A stretch of DNA of 64,000 nt from an uncultured Draconibacterium sp. (GTDB lineage: Bacteria > Bacteroidota > Bacteroidia > Bacteroidales > Prolixibacteraceae), in contig NZ_OY781884.1 of the NCBI RefSeq assembly GCF_963677155.1, positions 2,744,134 through 2,808,133 of the forward strand, given 5' to 3'. Each line of letters opens with the position of its first letter. The first letter of the stretch is position 1. Below are positions 18,507-28,627 of this stretch, piece by piece. Under the pieces are notes generated by a model. The model did no database searches and had not been told where the DNA came from. It saw only the letters and a list, made by a program, of their open reading frames with translations. The translations under genes and the position numbers were made by a program.

Positions 18507-18872
18507 ATGGAACGAGATATTTTATGTAAATATGGAGTCATTTTTGTCCTTTTATTTGTAACCACAATATTTAATTCAGGCAAGCTATTATTAAATCAAC
18601 CCAAATTCGTACCAAAGAATAATACTCTGCTTGCACAATCTAACTTCCTTCAGGACAAAAAACTTTTTCGAGAAGATTATGTATTACAGAGAGCCAATAC
18701 TTACCTCAGTAAGTCATGGCACAAAAAACTAGACAATCTGACAAAAACAGAGCCTAAGAGACTTCAGTTCAAATCTTATTATGAGACAATAATTAATGAA
18801 CTTAAGCAACTAGACAATAATGTTGATGCTTCCCGACTTCTATCTTACACTAAAATATATTTATATAGGTAA
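18507..18872 (+). CDS. Hypothetical protein with an N-terminal membrane segment, possibly interrupted
   Basis: The 121-residue frame starts with a charged tip and a hydrophobic segment (YGVIFVLLFVTTIF), followed by a basic, helical, soluble region ending in SRLLSYTKIYLYR. I recognise no family. After the TAA at 18870-18872 the same frame stays open for another 59 codons to 19052, without a stop, in AT-rich DNA. The gene may therefore be a longer one broken by a nonsense change, or two small frames end to end. It precedes the module A SusC gene by 298 bp on the same strand. Nothing shows that they work together. Confidence 0.4.
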   Translation: MERDILCKYGVIFVLLFVTTIFNSGKLLLNQPKFVPKNNTLLAQSNFLQDKKLFREDYVLQRANTYLSKSWHKKLDNLTKTEPKRLQFKSYYETIINELKQLDNNVDASRLLSYTKIYLYR

Positions 18873-19170
18873 CCAAAATATGTTCTCGCCGAAAAGGCAT
18901 TCTCTAAAATGAATACTCCCGGGGGAAATCTCGGGCCTATTTTACTAATCAAATTTATTTTAAAACCAAAAAGATTAAGGCTTATGAATAAAAAAATCTT
19001 TGCATTTTTTCTCTTTTGTCCTAATTCTGTACAAGTTGGCTACGGGCCATAAATTGCAGAATTTTTAAACAAAATAGAGAGAAAAATCTAAAGTATGTCA
19101 ATGGATCTACTTAACAATCGCGAGGCTTATTGACATCTAAATAACCATTAACAAATAATCAAATTAATTT

Positions 19171-22100
19171 ATGAAACGAATAAAAGTTTGTAGAAAGTTC
19201 GTTTGGAATGTATCAAAAAAAAGCATATTTGCTTTTGGATTAAGCATGATATTTATTCTGTCGAATTGTTTACAGGTCAGTGCAGCGAAGACTGACGGAC
19301 AACAAAAAAAGACAATCACCGGAACAGTTATATCAGAAGTTGATAACGAACCTGTTATCGGAGCAACGGTTAGTATCGATGGAACTACCACAGGTACCAT
19401 AACCAATATTGATGGAGAGTATACAATCAGCGCTGACCCAACTGATGTTCTCCTTATTTCTTTTATCGGTTTTAAACCACAACGAATTACTGTTGGAGAT
19501 AGAACCGTAATAAACATTGTTTTAGTAGAAGACGTTACCAACCTCGATGAAGTAGTTGTAGTTGGCTACGGAACGATGAAAAAGAGCGATATTACCGGAT
19601 CAGTAGTTTCTGTAGGGGCTGAAAAACTTCAAAATTTATCTACGACCGATGCTGCTGCTGCTCTTCAAGGTAAGGCTTCAGGTGTTCAGGTTCTGTCCAA
19701 TTCAGGAGCTCCAGGCCAGGGCGCAACCATCCGTGTACGTGGTTATTCTTCAAACTCTGGAAGTATAGGACCACTTCTTATCGTTGATGGTCTTAAAGTA
19801 GATAATATACAATATCTTGATCCTTCGATGATTGAATCTGTTGAAGTGTTGAAAGATGCTGCTTCTGCTGCTATCTACGGAGCACAAGCCGGTAATGGTG
19901 TTGTTCTGATCACAACCAAATCAGGAGGGTCGGCTAAAGGTAAATCAAGTATCTCTTACGATATGAGTATGGCTATACAGAGCCTTGCCAGACATCCGGA
20001 AATCTTCCGGGCTGCAGATTTTATCGAATACAAGAGAATGTCAGGTCTTGATATTGATGCTCTACTTGAGACAAATAAATACTACGACACCAACATCGAC
20101 ACCGACTGGTTTGATGCAGTATTTACTCCTTCGCTGAACCAACAACATACCATCACCTTCCAGGGAGGAAATGAAAAGGGCAACTTCTTTACTTCTATTA
20201 ATAGTATAAATAATGATGGTATTGTAAAAGGAGATAAGGATGTGTACAAACGCCTTACTGCCCAAATTAATGCCGATTATAATATTAAAGACTGGTTACA
20301 GGTAGGAACTAATAACTCAATAGAGAAATGGTCAACCAAGTCTGTTTCTCAAATGTCTCAGTATGGTTCTGTTATGAATTCTGTACTAACCCTCGATCCG
20401 CTGACGCCAGTCTATTACTCGTCTCCTGACGAGTTTGCCCCGGTGATGAAACAAGCTTATGATGAAGGTAAAAACATACTTAAAGATCCGAGCAACGGGC
20501 TCTACTACGCTACTTCAAAGTATAGAGATGATGACAGTGGTAACCCTTTGCTCCAAAGAGATCGTGTAGATTCACAGAAAAAAGGCATTAATCTTCGTGG
20601 TGTTATCTATGGAAACTTAAAGCCAGTGAAAGGACTTGTGGTAACCTCCCGTTTAGGCTACCGGGTGGCACAAAGTACAGAGCACAGTTATAACACTCCG
20701 TATTTTGCTACATCTCAGGCTAAGTCAGAGGACTACAACATTTCGGCAAGGGCAAATACCAGTTACTACTATCAGTGGGAGAATTTCGCCAATTATAATT
20801 ATACTATTGACAAACATGATATCACAGCTATGGGTGGTATGTCTTATGTGGAAAATAATTGGGACAATGTTAATGCCAGCGCCCAGGGGCCTGATATATT
20901 GAAAGGATACGCACCAAACTTTCTTTATCTGGATTATGTAAAAAGTAATGTAGTTGATGGAGAAGAAAAGACTGTTAAATCGTTTGGTAATGCGCCAGGG
21001 AAATCGACTCAAATGTCATATTTTGGTCGATTGTCTTACTCTTACGATAATCGATACAATATTCAGGCGAACTTCCGCGCCGATGCATTCGACTCTTCAA
21101 AATTATCGGCTAAAAACCGCTGGGGCTATTTCCCTTCATTCTCTGCAGGATGGACAGTTAGTAATGAAGAGTTCTTTGCTGATATCGCAGATCAAGGTGT
21201 TTTCTCTTTTCTTAAACTTCGTGGTTCATGGGGGCAAAATGGTAATATTAGCGTATTAAATGACTACAAATACAGCACTACTATTAAGTACAATGGTTCA
21301 TGGTATCAGTATGGCGTAGAGGATGGAGCACCTACTTACGGTTCTGCCCCATCGGGTTTAGCTAACCCTGATCTTAAATGGGAAACTTCTGAGCAGTTAG
21401 ACTTTGGTGTTGATATGAGATTTTTAAATAGCAGGCTTGCTTTTTCTGCCGATTACTTTAATAAGAAAACCAAAGATCTTCTTGTCTCTATCAGCCCTGT
21501 TCCTGAAATTGGGGTTGGTAGTAGCACTGTTAATGCAGGTTCTGTTCTTAACCGCGGTTTCGAATTTGAAGCAACCTGGAAGGATAAAATTGGGAATGAT
21601 TTTAACTACTCGATTAGTGCCAATTTATCTACATTGCATAATGAGGTTACCTACCTCGATCCTTCTATTTCGCGTATTACCGCTGCTACAGGTGGTGTAG
21701 ATGGTACCAATAATCCTATTCATACAGCATTTGAGGTTGGCCAACCGATCTGGTACTTTAGAGGATACCAGTATGATGGTGTGAACCCCGAAACCGGAGA
21801 AGCCATAATCAGGGATGTTAATGACGACGGTCAGATATCTGATGCAGACATGACCTATATCGGAAAAGCAATTCCCGATTTCACATACGGTGTTTCTATT
21901 AACCTTGAATATAAAGGATTTGACCTGAACATCTTTGGATCTGGGGTAGGAGGTAATGATATCTTCACCGTATTATACCGTCATGATACGCCAATGCGTA
22001 ATTCACTTAAATATTTTTATGACAACGCATGGACGCCTCAAAATACAGGAGCTTCTATGCCTGACCCGGCTGCAGTGGCTGCCGACCCGCATTTTTGGGG

Positions 22101-22368
22101 CTCTTCTGCCGCGATGTTTAGTGGGGCATATTTTAAAATTAAACAATTACAATTTGGGTACACCGTTCCTTCGGCAATCACTCAGAAGGTACTTATAAAC
22201 AGACTAAGATGTTATGTGTCGTTAGATGACTTTTTCACCATTAGCAAATACCCCGGATGTGACCCGGAAACAGCAACTGTTAGTACAGCTCCTGAACGTG
22301 CAGGGTTTGATAACGGAACTTACCCTCAAGCTAAGAAGGTTACATTTGGTTTAAATATTACATTCTAA
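19171..22368 (+). CDS. SusC/RagA-type TonB-linked outer-membrane protein (module A)
   Basis: The 1065-residue protein is the outer-membrane barrel of a SusC/SusD glycan importer, driven by TonB. After a long signal region (to about residue 37) it has a carboxypeptidase-regulatory-like domain (about 47-125, from ITGTVISE), the TonB-box-like EVVVVGYG, the plug with YVIDG-type LLIVDGLKVDN and AAIYGAQAGNGVVLITTK, and a barrel ending in a Phe (TFGLNITF). No STN domain is present, so it is not tied to a FecR-type anti-sigma factor. Its SusD partner starts 17 bp after its stop. No enzyme or regulator is adjacent, so its substrate cannot be inferred. Confidence 0.95.
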   Translation: MKRIKVCRKFVWNVSKKSIFAFGLSMIFILSNCLQVSAAKTDGQQKKTITGTVISEVDNEPVIGATVSIDGTTTGTITNIDGEYTISADPTDVLLISFIGFKPQRITVGDRTVINIVLVEDVTNLDEVVVVGYGTMKKSDITGSVVSVGAEKLQNLSTTDAAAALQGKASGVQVLSNSGAPGQGATIRVRGYSSNSGSIGPLLIVDGLKVDNIQYLDPSMIESVEVLKDAASAAIYGAQAGNGVVLITTKSGGSAKGKSSISYDMSMAIQSLARHPEIFRAADFIEYKRMSGLDIDALLETNKYYDTNIDTDWFDAVFTPSLNQQHTITFQGGNEKGNFFTSINSINNDGIVKGDKDVYKRLTAQINADYNIKDWLQVGTNNSIEKWSTKSVSQMSQYGSVMNSVLTLDPLTPVYYSSPDEFAPVMKQAYDEGKNILKDPSNGLYYATSKYRDDDSGNPLLQRDRVDSQKKGINLRGVIYGNLKPVKGLVVTSRLGYRVAQSTEHSYNTPYFATSQAKSEDYNISARANTSYYYQWENFANYNYTIDKHDITAMGGMSYVENNWDNVNASAQGPDILKGYAPNFLYLDYVKSNVVDGEEKTVKSFGNAPGKSTQMSYFGRLSYSYDNRYNIQANFRADAFDSSKLSAKNRWGYFPSFSAGWTVSNEEFFADIADQGVFSFLKLRGSWGQNGNISVLNDYKYSTTIKYNGSWYQYGVEDGAPTYGSAPSGLANPDLKWETSEQLDFGVDMRFLNSRLAFSADYFNKKTKDLLVSISPVPEIGVGSSTVNAGSVLNRGFEFEATWKDKIGNDFNYSISANLSTLHNEVTYLDPSISRITAATGGVDGTNNPIHTAFEVGQPIWYFRGYQYDGVNPETGEAIIRDVNDDGQISDADMTYIGKAIPDFTYGVSINLEYKGFDLNIFGSGVGGNDIFTVLYRHDTPMRNSLKYFYDNAWTPQNTGASMPDPAAVAADPHFWGSSAAMFSGAYFKIKQLQFGYTVPSAITQKVLINRLRCYVSLDDFFTISKYPGCDPETATVSTAPERAGFDNGTYPQAKKVTFGLNITF

Positions 22369-22385
22369 ATTAATACTAAAACGAT

Positions 22386-24065
22386 ATGAAAAAATATAAT
22401 ATACTCCTTTTTCTATTTAGTGCAGTGGTATTATTCTCTGCCTGTAGTGAGGACAATCTGGATATTGAACAGAAAGGTGTTATTGACATAGAGGCATTTT
22501 ATGAGACAGATGAAGATGCCCTATCTGCGCTAACCGACGCATACGCTGATTTTGCTACAAACATTGGAGGAAATGACGGAACTTACGTTCCCCTCAATAT
22601 TATTTTTAACTACTGCGCAGATAACTTACTGGCAGCAGGAGCATACTATGGAGATAATGATCATATTGCCTGCATTAACGAATTCCGTTTCGACACACAA
22701 AGCAGTATTATCTCTACTATGTACAAACGTTTCTACTTCGTAATTTATCACACAAATCTTGTTATTGATAATTTTGAGTACGGAGAAAGTGCAATAAAAG
22801 ACCGTTGTATTTCTGAAGCCAGAATAATGCGTGCCTGGTGTCACATGATGGCCGCAATGGCATGGGGTACTCCTCCTCTTATTGACCATTTGCTTGCCGG
22901 AACAGATAAACCGTCTAACTATGAAGGCGGGCATGAGGCACTTTTGCAGTGGTGTGCAGATGAGTGTGCAGATGCAGTACAATACCTCGACGAACGTGAA
23001 AGTACAAGTGACAAAGATGGAGCGGTAAAAGTTACTAAAGGTTTTGCCTGGACAGTGCAGGGAAAAGCCCTTCTTTATAAGAAAGACTACGAAGGCGCTA
23101 AAGCAGCTTTCAAGAAGGTTATCGATTCTAAAAAATATGACCTTATTCCTGGCGAACGCTGGGGCGAACTATTCCATATTGAAGGTGATGGATGTGAAGA
23201 AAAAATATTCGAAACAAACTTGATTAATAATGCCAGCATTGGCGACTGGGGTGGAAAAGTACAACGCTCTACATGGATGGAACTGAATCTTTGGGGATGG
23301 AGAACTGATCGCCTTGCAAGTAAGCCTTTAATGCAGTCGGATCAGGGCTGGGGTGGACTGGCTATCGAAGAAGATTTTGCCAACGAATTTGTAGCCAACG
23401 ACGGAGATTCTTACCGGCGCAAAGCAACCATGGTATCATATAACGAGTTTATTACAGAACTTGAATGGAGTAGCGATGAGGATAATCCAACCGTAGAGGA
23501 TAAACTTAAGGATGAGAACAGGGGGATTGTTGTTACCGAGGGACTTTACGGGCAATGTCTGTATCTCCAGAGAAAGCACATTGCTTCTGATAAAGACCGT
23601 ACAACCAACTGGTACCGATTCAATAATTTTATAATTGAAAGATACGCCGATGTTCTTCTTTTGTATGCTGAGACTTGCGCCCGTACAACTGACGAAGGAG
23701 GGCTCGGGCTGGAATCTCTTCAGAAGGTTCAGCAACGTGCAGGATCAGACTATGTTAGCTCGGAACTAACTCTGGAGGATGTAAAAAAAGAGCGTAACTA
23801 TGAGTTGTGGTGCGAACGTGCACGATGGATTGATATGAAACGATGGGGAGAATTGGAGAAAGTAAAAAATGCCGGAAAAAATATTCCAACTTTAAAAGAT
23901 GCAGTTAACGATGGAGAGGCTAAACACAGAGGCTATCTTACATACTCAAATCCAAACGAAGGGAAAGAATCTGGCTTTAAAGAAGGAAAACATGAGTACT
24001 TTCCTTATCCTTACAGCATAACCTCGATAAATCCGAACATTGTGCAGAATCCGGGATGGGAATAA
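22386..24065 (+). CDS. SusD/RagB-type glycan-binding lipoprotein (module A)
   Basis: The 559-residue surface lipoprotein caps the SusC barrel and binds the substrate glycan. The signal peptide ends in the lipobox FSAC at about residue 20. The SusD fold is shown by the N-terminal EAFYETDEDALSALTDAYADF region, the helical YFVIYHTNLVIDN and ARIMRAWCHMM repeats, and a C-terminus with ERYADVLLLYAE, KERNYELWCERARWIDMKRW and FPYPYSITSINPNIVQNPGW. It lies 17 bp after its SusC gene and is followed by a strong terminator, so the pair forms a two-gene unit. Confidence 0.95.
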   Translation: MKKYNILLFLFSAVVLFSACSEDNLDIEQKGVIDIEAFYETDEDALSALTDAYADFATNIGGNDGTYVPLNIIFNYCADNLLAAGAYYGDNDHIACINEFRFDTQSSIISTMYKRFYFVIYHTNLVIDNFEYGESAIKDRCISEARIMRAWCHMMAAMAWGTPPLIDHLLAGTDKPSNYEGGHEALLQWCADECADAVQYLDERESTSDKDGAVKVTKGFAWTVQGKALLYKKDYEGAKAAFKKVIDSKKYDLIPGERWGELFHIEGDGCEEKIFETNLINNASIGDWGGKVQRSTWMELNLWGWRTDRLASKPLMQSDQGWGGLAIEEDFANEFVANDGDSYRRKATMVSYNEFITELEWSSDEDNPTVEDKLKDENRGIVVTEGLYGQCLYLQRKHIASDKDRTTNWYRFNNFIIERYADVLLLYAETCARTTDEGGLGLESLQKVQQRAGSDYVSSELTLEDVKKERNYELWCERARWIDMKRWGELEKVKNAGKNIPTLKDAVNDGEAKHRGYLTYSNPNEGKESGFKEGKHEYFPYPYSITSINPNIVQNPGWE

Positions 24066-24115
24066 AACAATTGTAGATGATTGAAATGCAATTCGATTAT
24101 TGATTGAAGAAAAAC

Positions 24116-24150
24116 AAAAGGGCTGTTCGTTTTTATAGGACAGCCCTTTT
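24116..24150 (+). terminator. Rho-independent terminator after the module A SusD gene
   Basis: AAAAGGGCTGT pairs with ACAGCCCTTTT around a 13-base loop, 50 bp after the SusD stop. Confidence 0.88.
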
Positions 24151-24296
24151 GCAATACATAAAGTATGTTACTATTTCGGAAGAAGGTTAAAAACTATAGA
24201 TCGTTGCTAAGCATTCCGTCAAAGAACCTCGTTTGTGCTTATCAGATTCCGGGAACTGTGAGAATCAGTTGGTGCTTATTAGCACGTATTTAAAGT

Positions 24297-26048
24297 TTAG
24301 TTTTTGAGCAATAATTCCCAATGCTGCTGAAAATACGCTGATAATATTTGTCTTTCCAGTTTTGGGTTAGTTGTATCTTGGGCGTATTGCAGCATATCGC
24401 GAAACAAATATAGTTGCAACCAATATCCGTGTCTGTATTTTTCATTTAAACTCTTGGGATGTAATAACGGGCTGTACCATTTATAATTAATGTTGTATTT
24501 TTTTGCTGCTTCGACCGCTGCTTCTGTCTGCTCCCACATCTGAGCACTTGCTTTTCTAAATAGTTCATTTATGTCTTCAGGATTATTATCCTTTGTATTG
24601 TAAACCTGGTAATCGGGTTTTATTCCCAGTTTGATCAAACTATATGTTTCTTCAAAAATCGTATCGCCATTTAAATCGTATTTTATCAAATCCAGAAAAC
24701 CATCGTTGTTGGTGTCTTCGTAGCCAATTGTAGCAAATGTTTCAGGTATTTGCTGATCTCTCTTATACTTATCGTCATATAACCCGCCCCAGCCCTGATA
24801 CGAACCGGCATCCTGATCAATTCTCCAGATACCGCTTTCGGCTCCGTACAAATGTATTCGGCTGTCAAAACCAATATAAAGCTTCCCTTTCCCCGAATTA
24901 TCCATGTCCCACTCGCCACGATCTCCCGCGGCATCAGCTTGTGGATTATGATCAATCCCACCATTGTTCATGCCAATTTTGAATGGATCTTTAGGTTCGT
25001 AAAATTCTACTCGTTCCCAACGTTCGCAATCATCATCTTCGTCGAATACAAACCAGCATTCATCCCATTTTCCTTTATTAAAAACAAAATTCCACGCCGA
25101 ATCATGATCGGTATAAATCAACTCATCGAGTTCTCTCCAACGATTATCAAAAAACAAACTATCGGCGGCTGGTAACCCACGCATGTTTTCAAATTTGTGA
25201 ACCTGACTGACATAAGAAAATCCTTCACCCGAAAAGCGGATTCCCATATCAAAATCGAATTCGTTTGATGGAGCATTGTCGTTGTCCATATCAAACCCCA
25301 TATACACATGGTCGATCATTGCTGTTGGGTAGGTATCAACTAAACTGCTGTCCTTCGATTTTTTATTAGTAAACCGGCCACTGTCTTCCAGTCGAATAGC
25401 CACTTCCGACAATCCATCGTCGTCCAGATCATAAAACAGGAATGGGTTTTCCCAACTGTAATGTAAATCGCTGTAGCGATAACTGGGAATAGACGCTTTT
25501 TTAAATAAGGTTTGTCCGTGATAATCTTCATAAAAATGAGATGCGCCGTAATGCTCCCAACAACGTAATACCAAATCTTTCCAATTAATATAATTGAATG
25601 TCTCGTCTTGTTCCTGATCGATGATCCACATATAATTACTATTCCATCTCCAACCACTTTTACTCTCAGGCTGGCTGTTTTCTACCACAACCTGCATATC
25701 GGCAATGCCATCGCCATTGTTATCCACCCAGTCGATGCTTAGGTCTCCCGGGCCGGCAAAAATCCCATCCCGATTTCGGTCGATAAGCAAACAGTCGTTA
25801 TCTAAATCGCCCTCCCTATCTGTCGTTTGCATGTCATCATCATCATCAATCCAATACATGGGAATGGAATCAGAAAGCGTAGTTTTTATAACATCCGGAT
25901 CACCATCTTTATCCAGATCAATATGTATTAATTCGTTCGAAAAATCCGGTTTAAAGGAACGTATTAAAGAATGCCTGATATTAAATTTTTGCGCTCCAGC
26001 CAGGTATGTACAAAATAATAAGCCTGTAATAAAAATAATCTTATTCAT
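24297..26048 (-). CDS. Secreted Asp-rich repeat protein of unknown function (module B)
   Basis: The 583-residue protein has a Sec signal peptide (to about residue 19, GAQ) and no lipobox. The body is strikingly acidic and contains many EF-hand-like or FG-GAP-like calcium loops: DLDKDGDPD, DRNRDGIF, DNNGDGIAD, DLDDDGLSE, DMDNDNAPS, DTNNDGFLD, DLNGDTIFE. The C-terminal 100 residues form an alpha-helical region (MWEQTEAAVEAAKKYNINYKW to FQQHWELLLKN). I recognise no catalytic motif. The loops suggest a calcium-stabilised beta-propeller that binds or cuts a polysaccharide. It lies 286 bp downstream of the PL14-like gene on the same strand. That gap has only weak hairpins near 26248-26299. Confidence 0.75.
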   Translation of the reverse strand: MNKIIFITGLLFCTYLAGAQKFNIRHSLIRSFKPDFSNELIHIDLDKDGDPDVIKTTLSDSIPMYWIDDDDDMQTTDREGDLDNDCLLIDRNRDGIFAGPGDLSIDWVDNNGDGIADMQVVVENSQPESKSGWRWNSNYMWIIDQEQDETFNYINWKDLVLRCWEHYGASHFYEDYHGQTLFKKASIPSYRYSDLHYSWENPFLFYDLDDDGLSEVAIRLEDSGRFTNKKSKDSSLVDTYPTAMIDHVYMGFDMDNDNAPSNEFDFDMGIRFSGEGFSYVSQVHKFENMRGLPAADSLFFDNRWRELDELIYTDHDSAWNFVFNKGKWDECWFVFDEDDDCERWERVEFYEPKDPFKIGMNNGGIDHNPQADAAGDRGEWDMDNSGKGKLYIGFDSRIHLYGAESGIWRIDQDAGSYQGWGGLYDDKYKRDQQIPETFATIGYEDTNNDGFLDLIKYDLNGDTIFEETYSLIKLGIKPDYQVYNTKDNNPEDINELFRKASAQMWEQTEAAVEAAKKYNINYKWYSPLLHPKSLNEKYRHGYWLQLYLFRDMLQYAQDTTNPKLERQILSAYFQQHWELLLKN

Positions 26049-26334
26049 TTTTTGAATTTAGGTTGATTAATAATTGCGCGGAATTAATTTTCAGCCACTA
26101 CCATATAATTTTATATTCAGTCTGAAATGGTCATAATAAATAGCTCTGCTTGCTATCCTGTCATTGTTCAAATATTGGGGCTTTTGGTATGGAGCTTCAC
26201 TATTGAGTGTAAAAACCAGAAACAACAAAAATGTTTTACTCACAATACATTAAAACCACCTTCCATGGGTTATTTTAATGCCACACCTTCCAGGTGTAGA
26301 TTTTCACTTTCAGTATTTAGATAGTAGCTTATTA

Positions 26335-28155
26335 TTATTCCACAATAATCTTCTTAGTAACAATAGATAAATTTTCATCAATTAATTGAATTGTATACAT
26401 TCCACTGTAAATATTATTTAGGTCAATTTTTTCTTGATTTGAGCTAATATAAATAGTCTTAACTATCTTGCCTTGTACATCTATCAATTTAATCTGTCTA
26501 AAACCTGCTATATTATCTACGATAACATAGTTTTTTACAGGATTTGGATAAACAGTCACATCCCGACCTGCGTTTACTCCTGATAATGTGTTTGTTGAAG
26601 TTGTAACTCCAGTGCTTTCAATCACAAGTGCACATAGTATTCCATAATCTTTTGATGCGGTAAAATTAATGTTTAATTCACCGTCTGTAACTGTTACGGT
26701 ATGTGTTTCATCATAAGCAACAAATTTAGAACCAACTTTTTCAACTATATCAAGGTTTTCAATAACATTATTACCCTCCATTTTCACGTCAAAAAGTCTC
26801 TCCCCTGTAGAGGTCCAATAACTTTCCATCATTTTTAAGGTAACTTTGTACTCTCCGTTGACAATTGGAATCGCATAAGAGAAAATTCCATTCCTGTAAT
26901 ATTGATATAATTCTTGATCCTGTGTTCCATCAATTTGATCATTTAGTTTTGTTTTCTTGTCACCACCTGAATAAAAATAATCTTTTACATATATTGTCCC
27001 ATCATCGCCTGTTAGAGCATCGCCACCACTATTTATAGCAAAAGAAAAATTACCTGATTCTGGAAATACTATAACAGCAACATTATCAGTATTTGTACTT
27101 CCAGCATTATCTGTAACAGTCAGGCTAAATTCATAAAATCCAGTGCTTAAATCACTTACTGTTAAATTTGCTGTATTTTCACCTGAAAGTACACAGTCAG
27201 CACCAAGAATCTTCTTCCAGGAATATCCTTCAATTGTACCATCAGAATCTGTTCCTGAGCCATTAAAAGTTCCTGAATTTGGTAAAACAACAGTTTTATT
27301 TGCACCAGCATTAGCTACAGGCATACTATTACTAGTAATAGTACTAGTAGTTGATATTTTGATATTATCGAACCAAATATGGCAATCATGTGCCGGAGCG
27401 CATGATTGGGCTCCTCCATAAAACGTTGTAAAGAAAAACCTGTCGACCTTATCCCCATTATTTACAAAGCGAATATTAGTCAAATTAGCAAATTCATGGC
27501 CATCAAGCCAACACTGTACTTCTCCATCTTTATTATTTCCGGTATTTATCTTTACACGTTCAGTAAGTGTATACCAAACACCTCTTTGTAGGTGAAATCT
27601 ATCAGAACCAGAAGTAAAATAAATATGGGATTCACCAGATATGATGGTCTTATCCATATGGTAGAGATATAGGCGAAAATCACCTTCCCTTCCCCACATA
27701 AAACGAGCACTGAAACCATCAGTTCCATCACAATACATATTACCACCACATAAGCCTGTTGAAGCGAGCCCGGGCAATTTCCCGCCAAAATCATCTGTTC
27801 CTCCCCATAAAAAATCCTCACCTAACATAAAATTATAAGAAACATACACTTCATCTTCTGGATTAAAAATAACAGGAAACTGGCAACCCGCATCGGGTCC
27901 AATTTCTCCTTTATTGTACACCACTTTAAGGGAACTCTCACCTGAAAAGGAGACGCTCTTGTCTATCACACTTTTTCCACTTCCTTGAAAAAATTCAACA
28001 GATAATCCCATATCATCCTGAAGCATTGATTCAGTTAATTTCTGTCCATCAACAAATCCTTCAAAATCTATATTTATGGGTAATGATTGTGCGTTTAGTC
28101 GTGCTATAAAAGCAAATGATACTAAATAAATAAATAGAAATATTATTTTGTTCAT
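26335..28155 (-). CDS. PL14-like polysaccharide lyase with PKD, malectin-like and T9SS sorting domains
   Basis: The 606-residue secreted protein has four parts after its signal peptide (to about 22). Residues 25-270 form a beta-jelly-roll like the PL14 alginate/glucuronan lyases: GGKLPGLAS, FSARFMWGREGDFRLYLYHMD, WYTLTERVKINTGNNKDGE, CWLDGHE and FFFTTFYGG. Residues 280-365 are a PKD domain (PVANAGANKTVVLP, YEFSLTVTDNAGSTNT). Residues 370-515 resemble a malectin/CBM57 domain (FAINSGGDALTG, GEYKVTLKM). The last 75 residues are a type A T9SS tail (VYPNPVKNYV, then KKIIVE). It is thus exported across the outer membrane and probably surface-bound. Substrate is likely a uronate-containing glycan; lyase activity is inferred from similarity. 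Confidence 0.82.
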   Translation of the reverse strand: MNKIIFLFIYLVSFAFIARLNAQSLPINIDFEGFVDGQKLTESMLQDDMGLSVEFFQGSGKSVIDKSVSFSGESSLKVVYNKGEIGPDAGCQFPVIFNPEDEVYVSYNFMLGEDFLWGGTDDFGGKLPGLASTGLCGGNMYCDGTDGFSARFMWGREGDFRLYLYHMDKTIISGESHIYFTSGSDRFHLQRGVWYTLTERVKINTGNNKDGEVQCWLDGHEFANLTNIRFVNNGDKVDRFFFTTFYGGAQSCAPAHDCHIWFDNIKISTTSTITSNSMPVANAGANKTVVLPNSGTFNGSGTDSDGTIEGYSWKKILGADCVLSGENTANLTVSDLSTGFYEFSLTVTDNAGSTNTDNVAVIVFPESGNFSFAINSGGDALTGDDGTIYVKDYFYSGGDKKTKLNDQIDGTQDQELYQYYRNGIFSYAIPIVNGEYKVTLKMMESYWTSTGERLFDVKMEGNNVIENLDIVEKVGSKFVAYDETHTVTVTDGELNINFTASKDYGILCALVIESTGVTTSTNTLSGVNAGRDVTVYPNPVKNYVIVDNIAGFRQIKLIDVQGKIVKTIYISSNQEKIDLNNIYSGMYTIQLIDENLSIVTKKIIVE

Positions 28156-28627
28156 TTTAATAGGTTTAACTTAAATATCCAAATTGATTTTTATCCGGCT
28201 AATAAACAAAGGCTATTCAATTGTAGCCAATTTGGTTTAACTCCACCTTTAAATATTCTTTATCCTTTGTCGTTTGGGCATAAAATGCCTCTTGATTTTC
28301 CTTTTTTGTTAAAAGAACGTACCTCGCCCATATACTCTTGGAGCGGGGGCTATATTTCCCTCCTTTCTTTGTTTTTATGCCGCTTCGACGAGCCTGTCAA
28401 GCTCTTTCCAATCGGCTTTGCATGTAAATTTATAAATCGCTATATGTTTCTGATTGTCAGCAACCTATTGTTCTTTTTTTTAAGGAATACTGCAAGGTTC
28501 TTCAATTTTACCTTAACGAGATAATCTCAATCAAAAGATTCGAGGAAATCAAATAGTTTACATGAAAAAAACACTATCTGCCCTGAAAAATACTTTTGCA
28601 CATAAAGTACTCTGGTATTCGCGCAGT
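28156..28627. other. 472-bp gene-free stretch upstream of the PL14-like gene
   Basis: This spacer splits module B. It must hold the promoter of the PL14-like gene, but no clean TAnnTTTG box was found. An 85-codon frame on the plus strand (28267-28524) has no family resemblance and is judged spurious. Part of it (GCTTCGACGAGCCTGTCAAG at 28382-28401) looks like a piece of an intergenic repeat. Confidence 0.4.

Noticed and set aside
28267-28524. 85-residue frame upstream of the PL14-like gene
   Set aside because: Composition looks non-coding, and part of it resembles an intergenic repeat.
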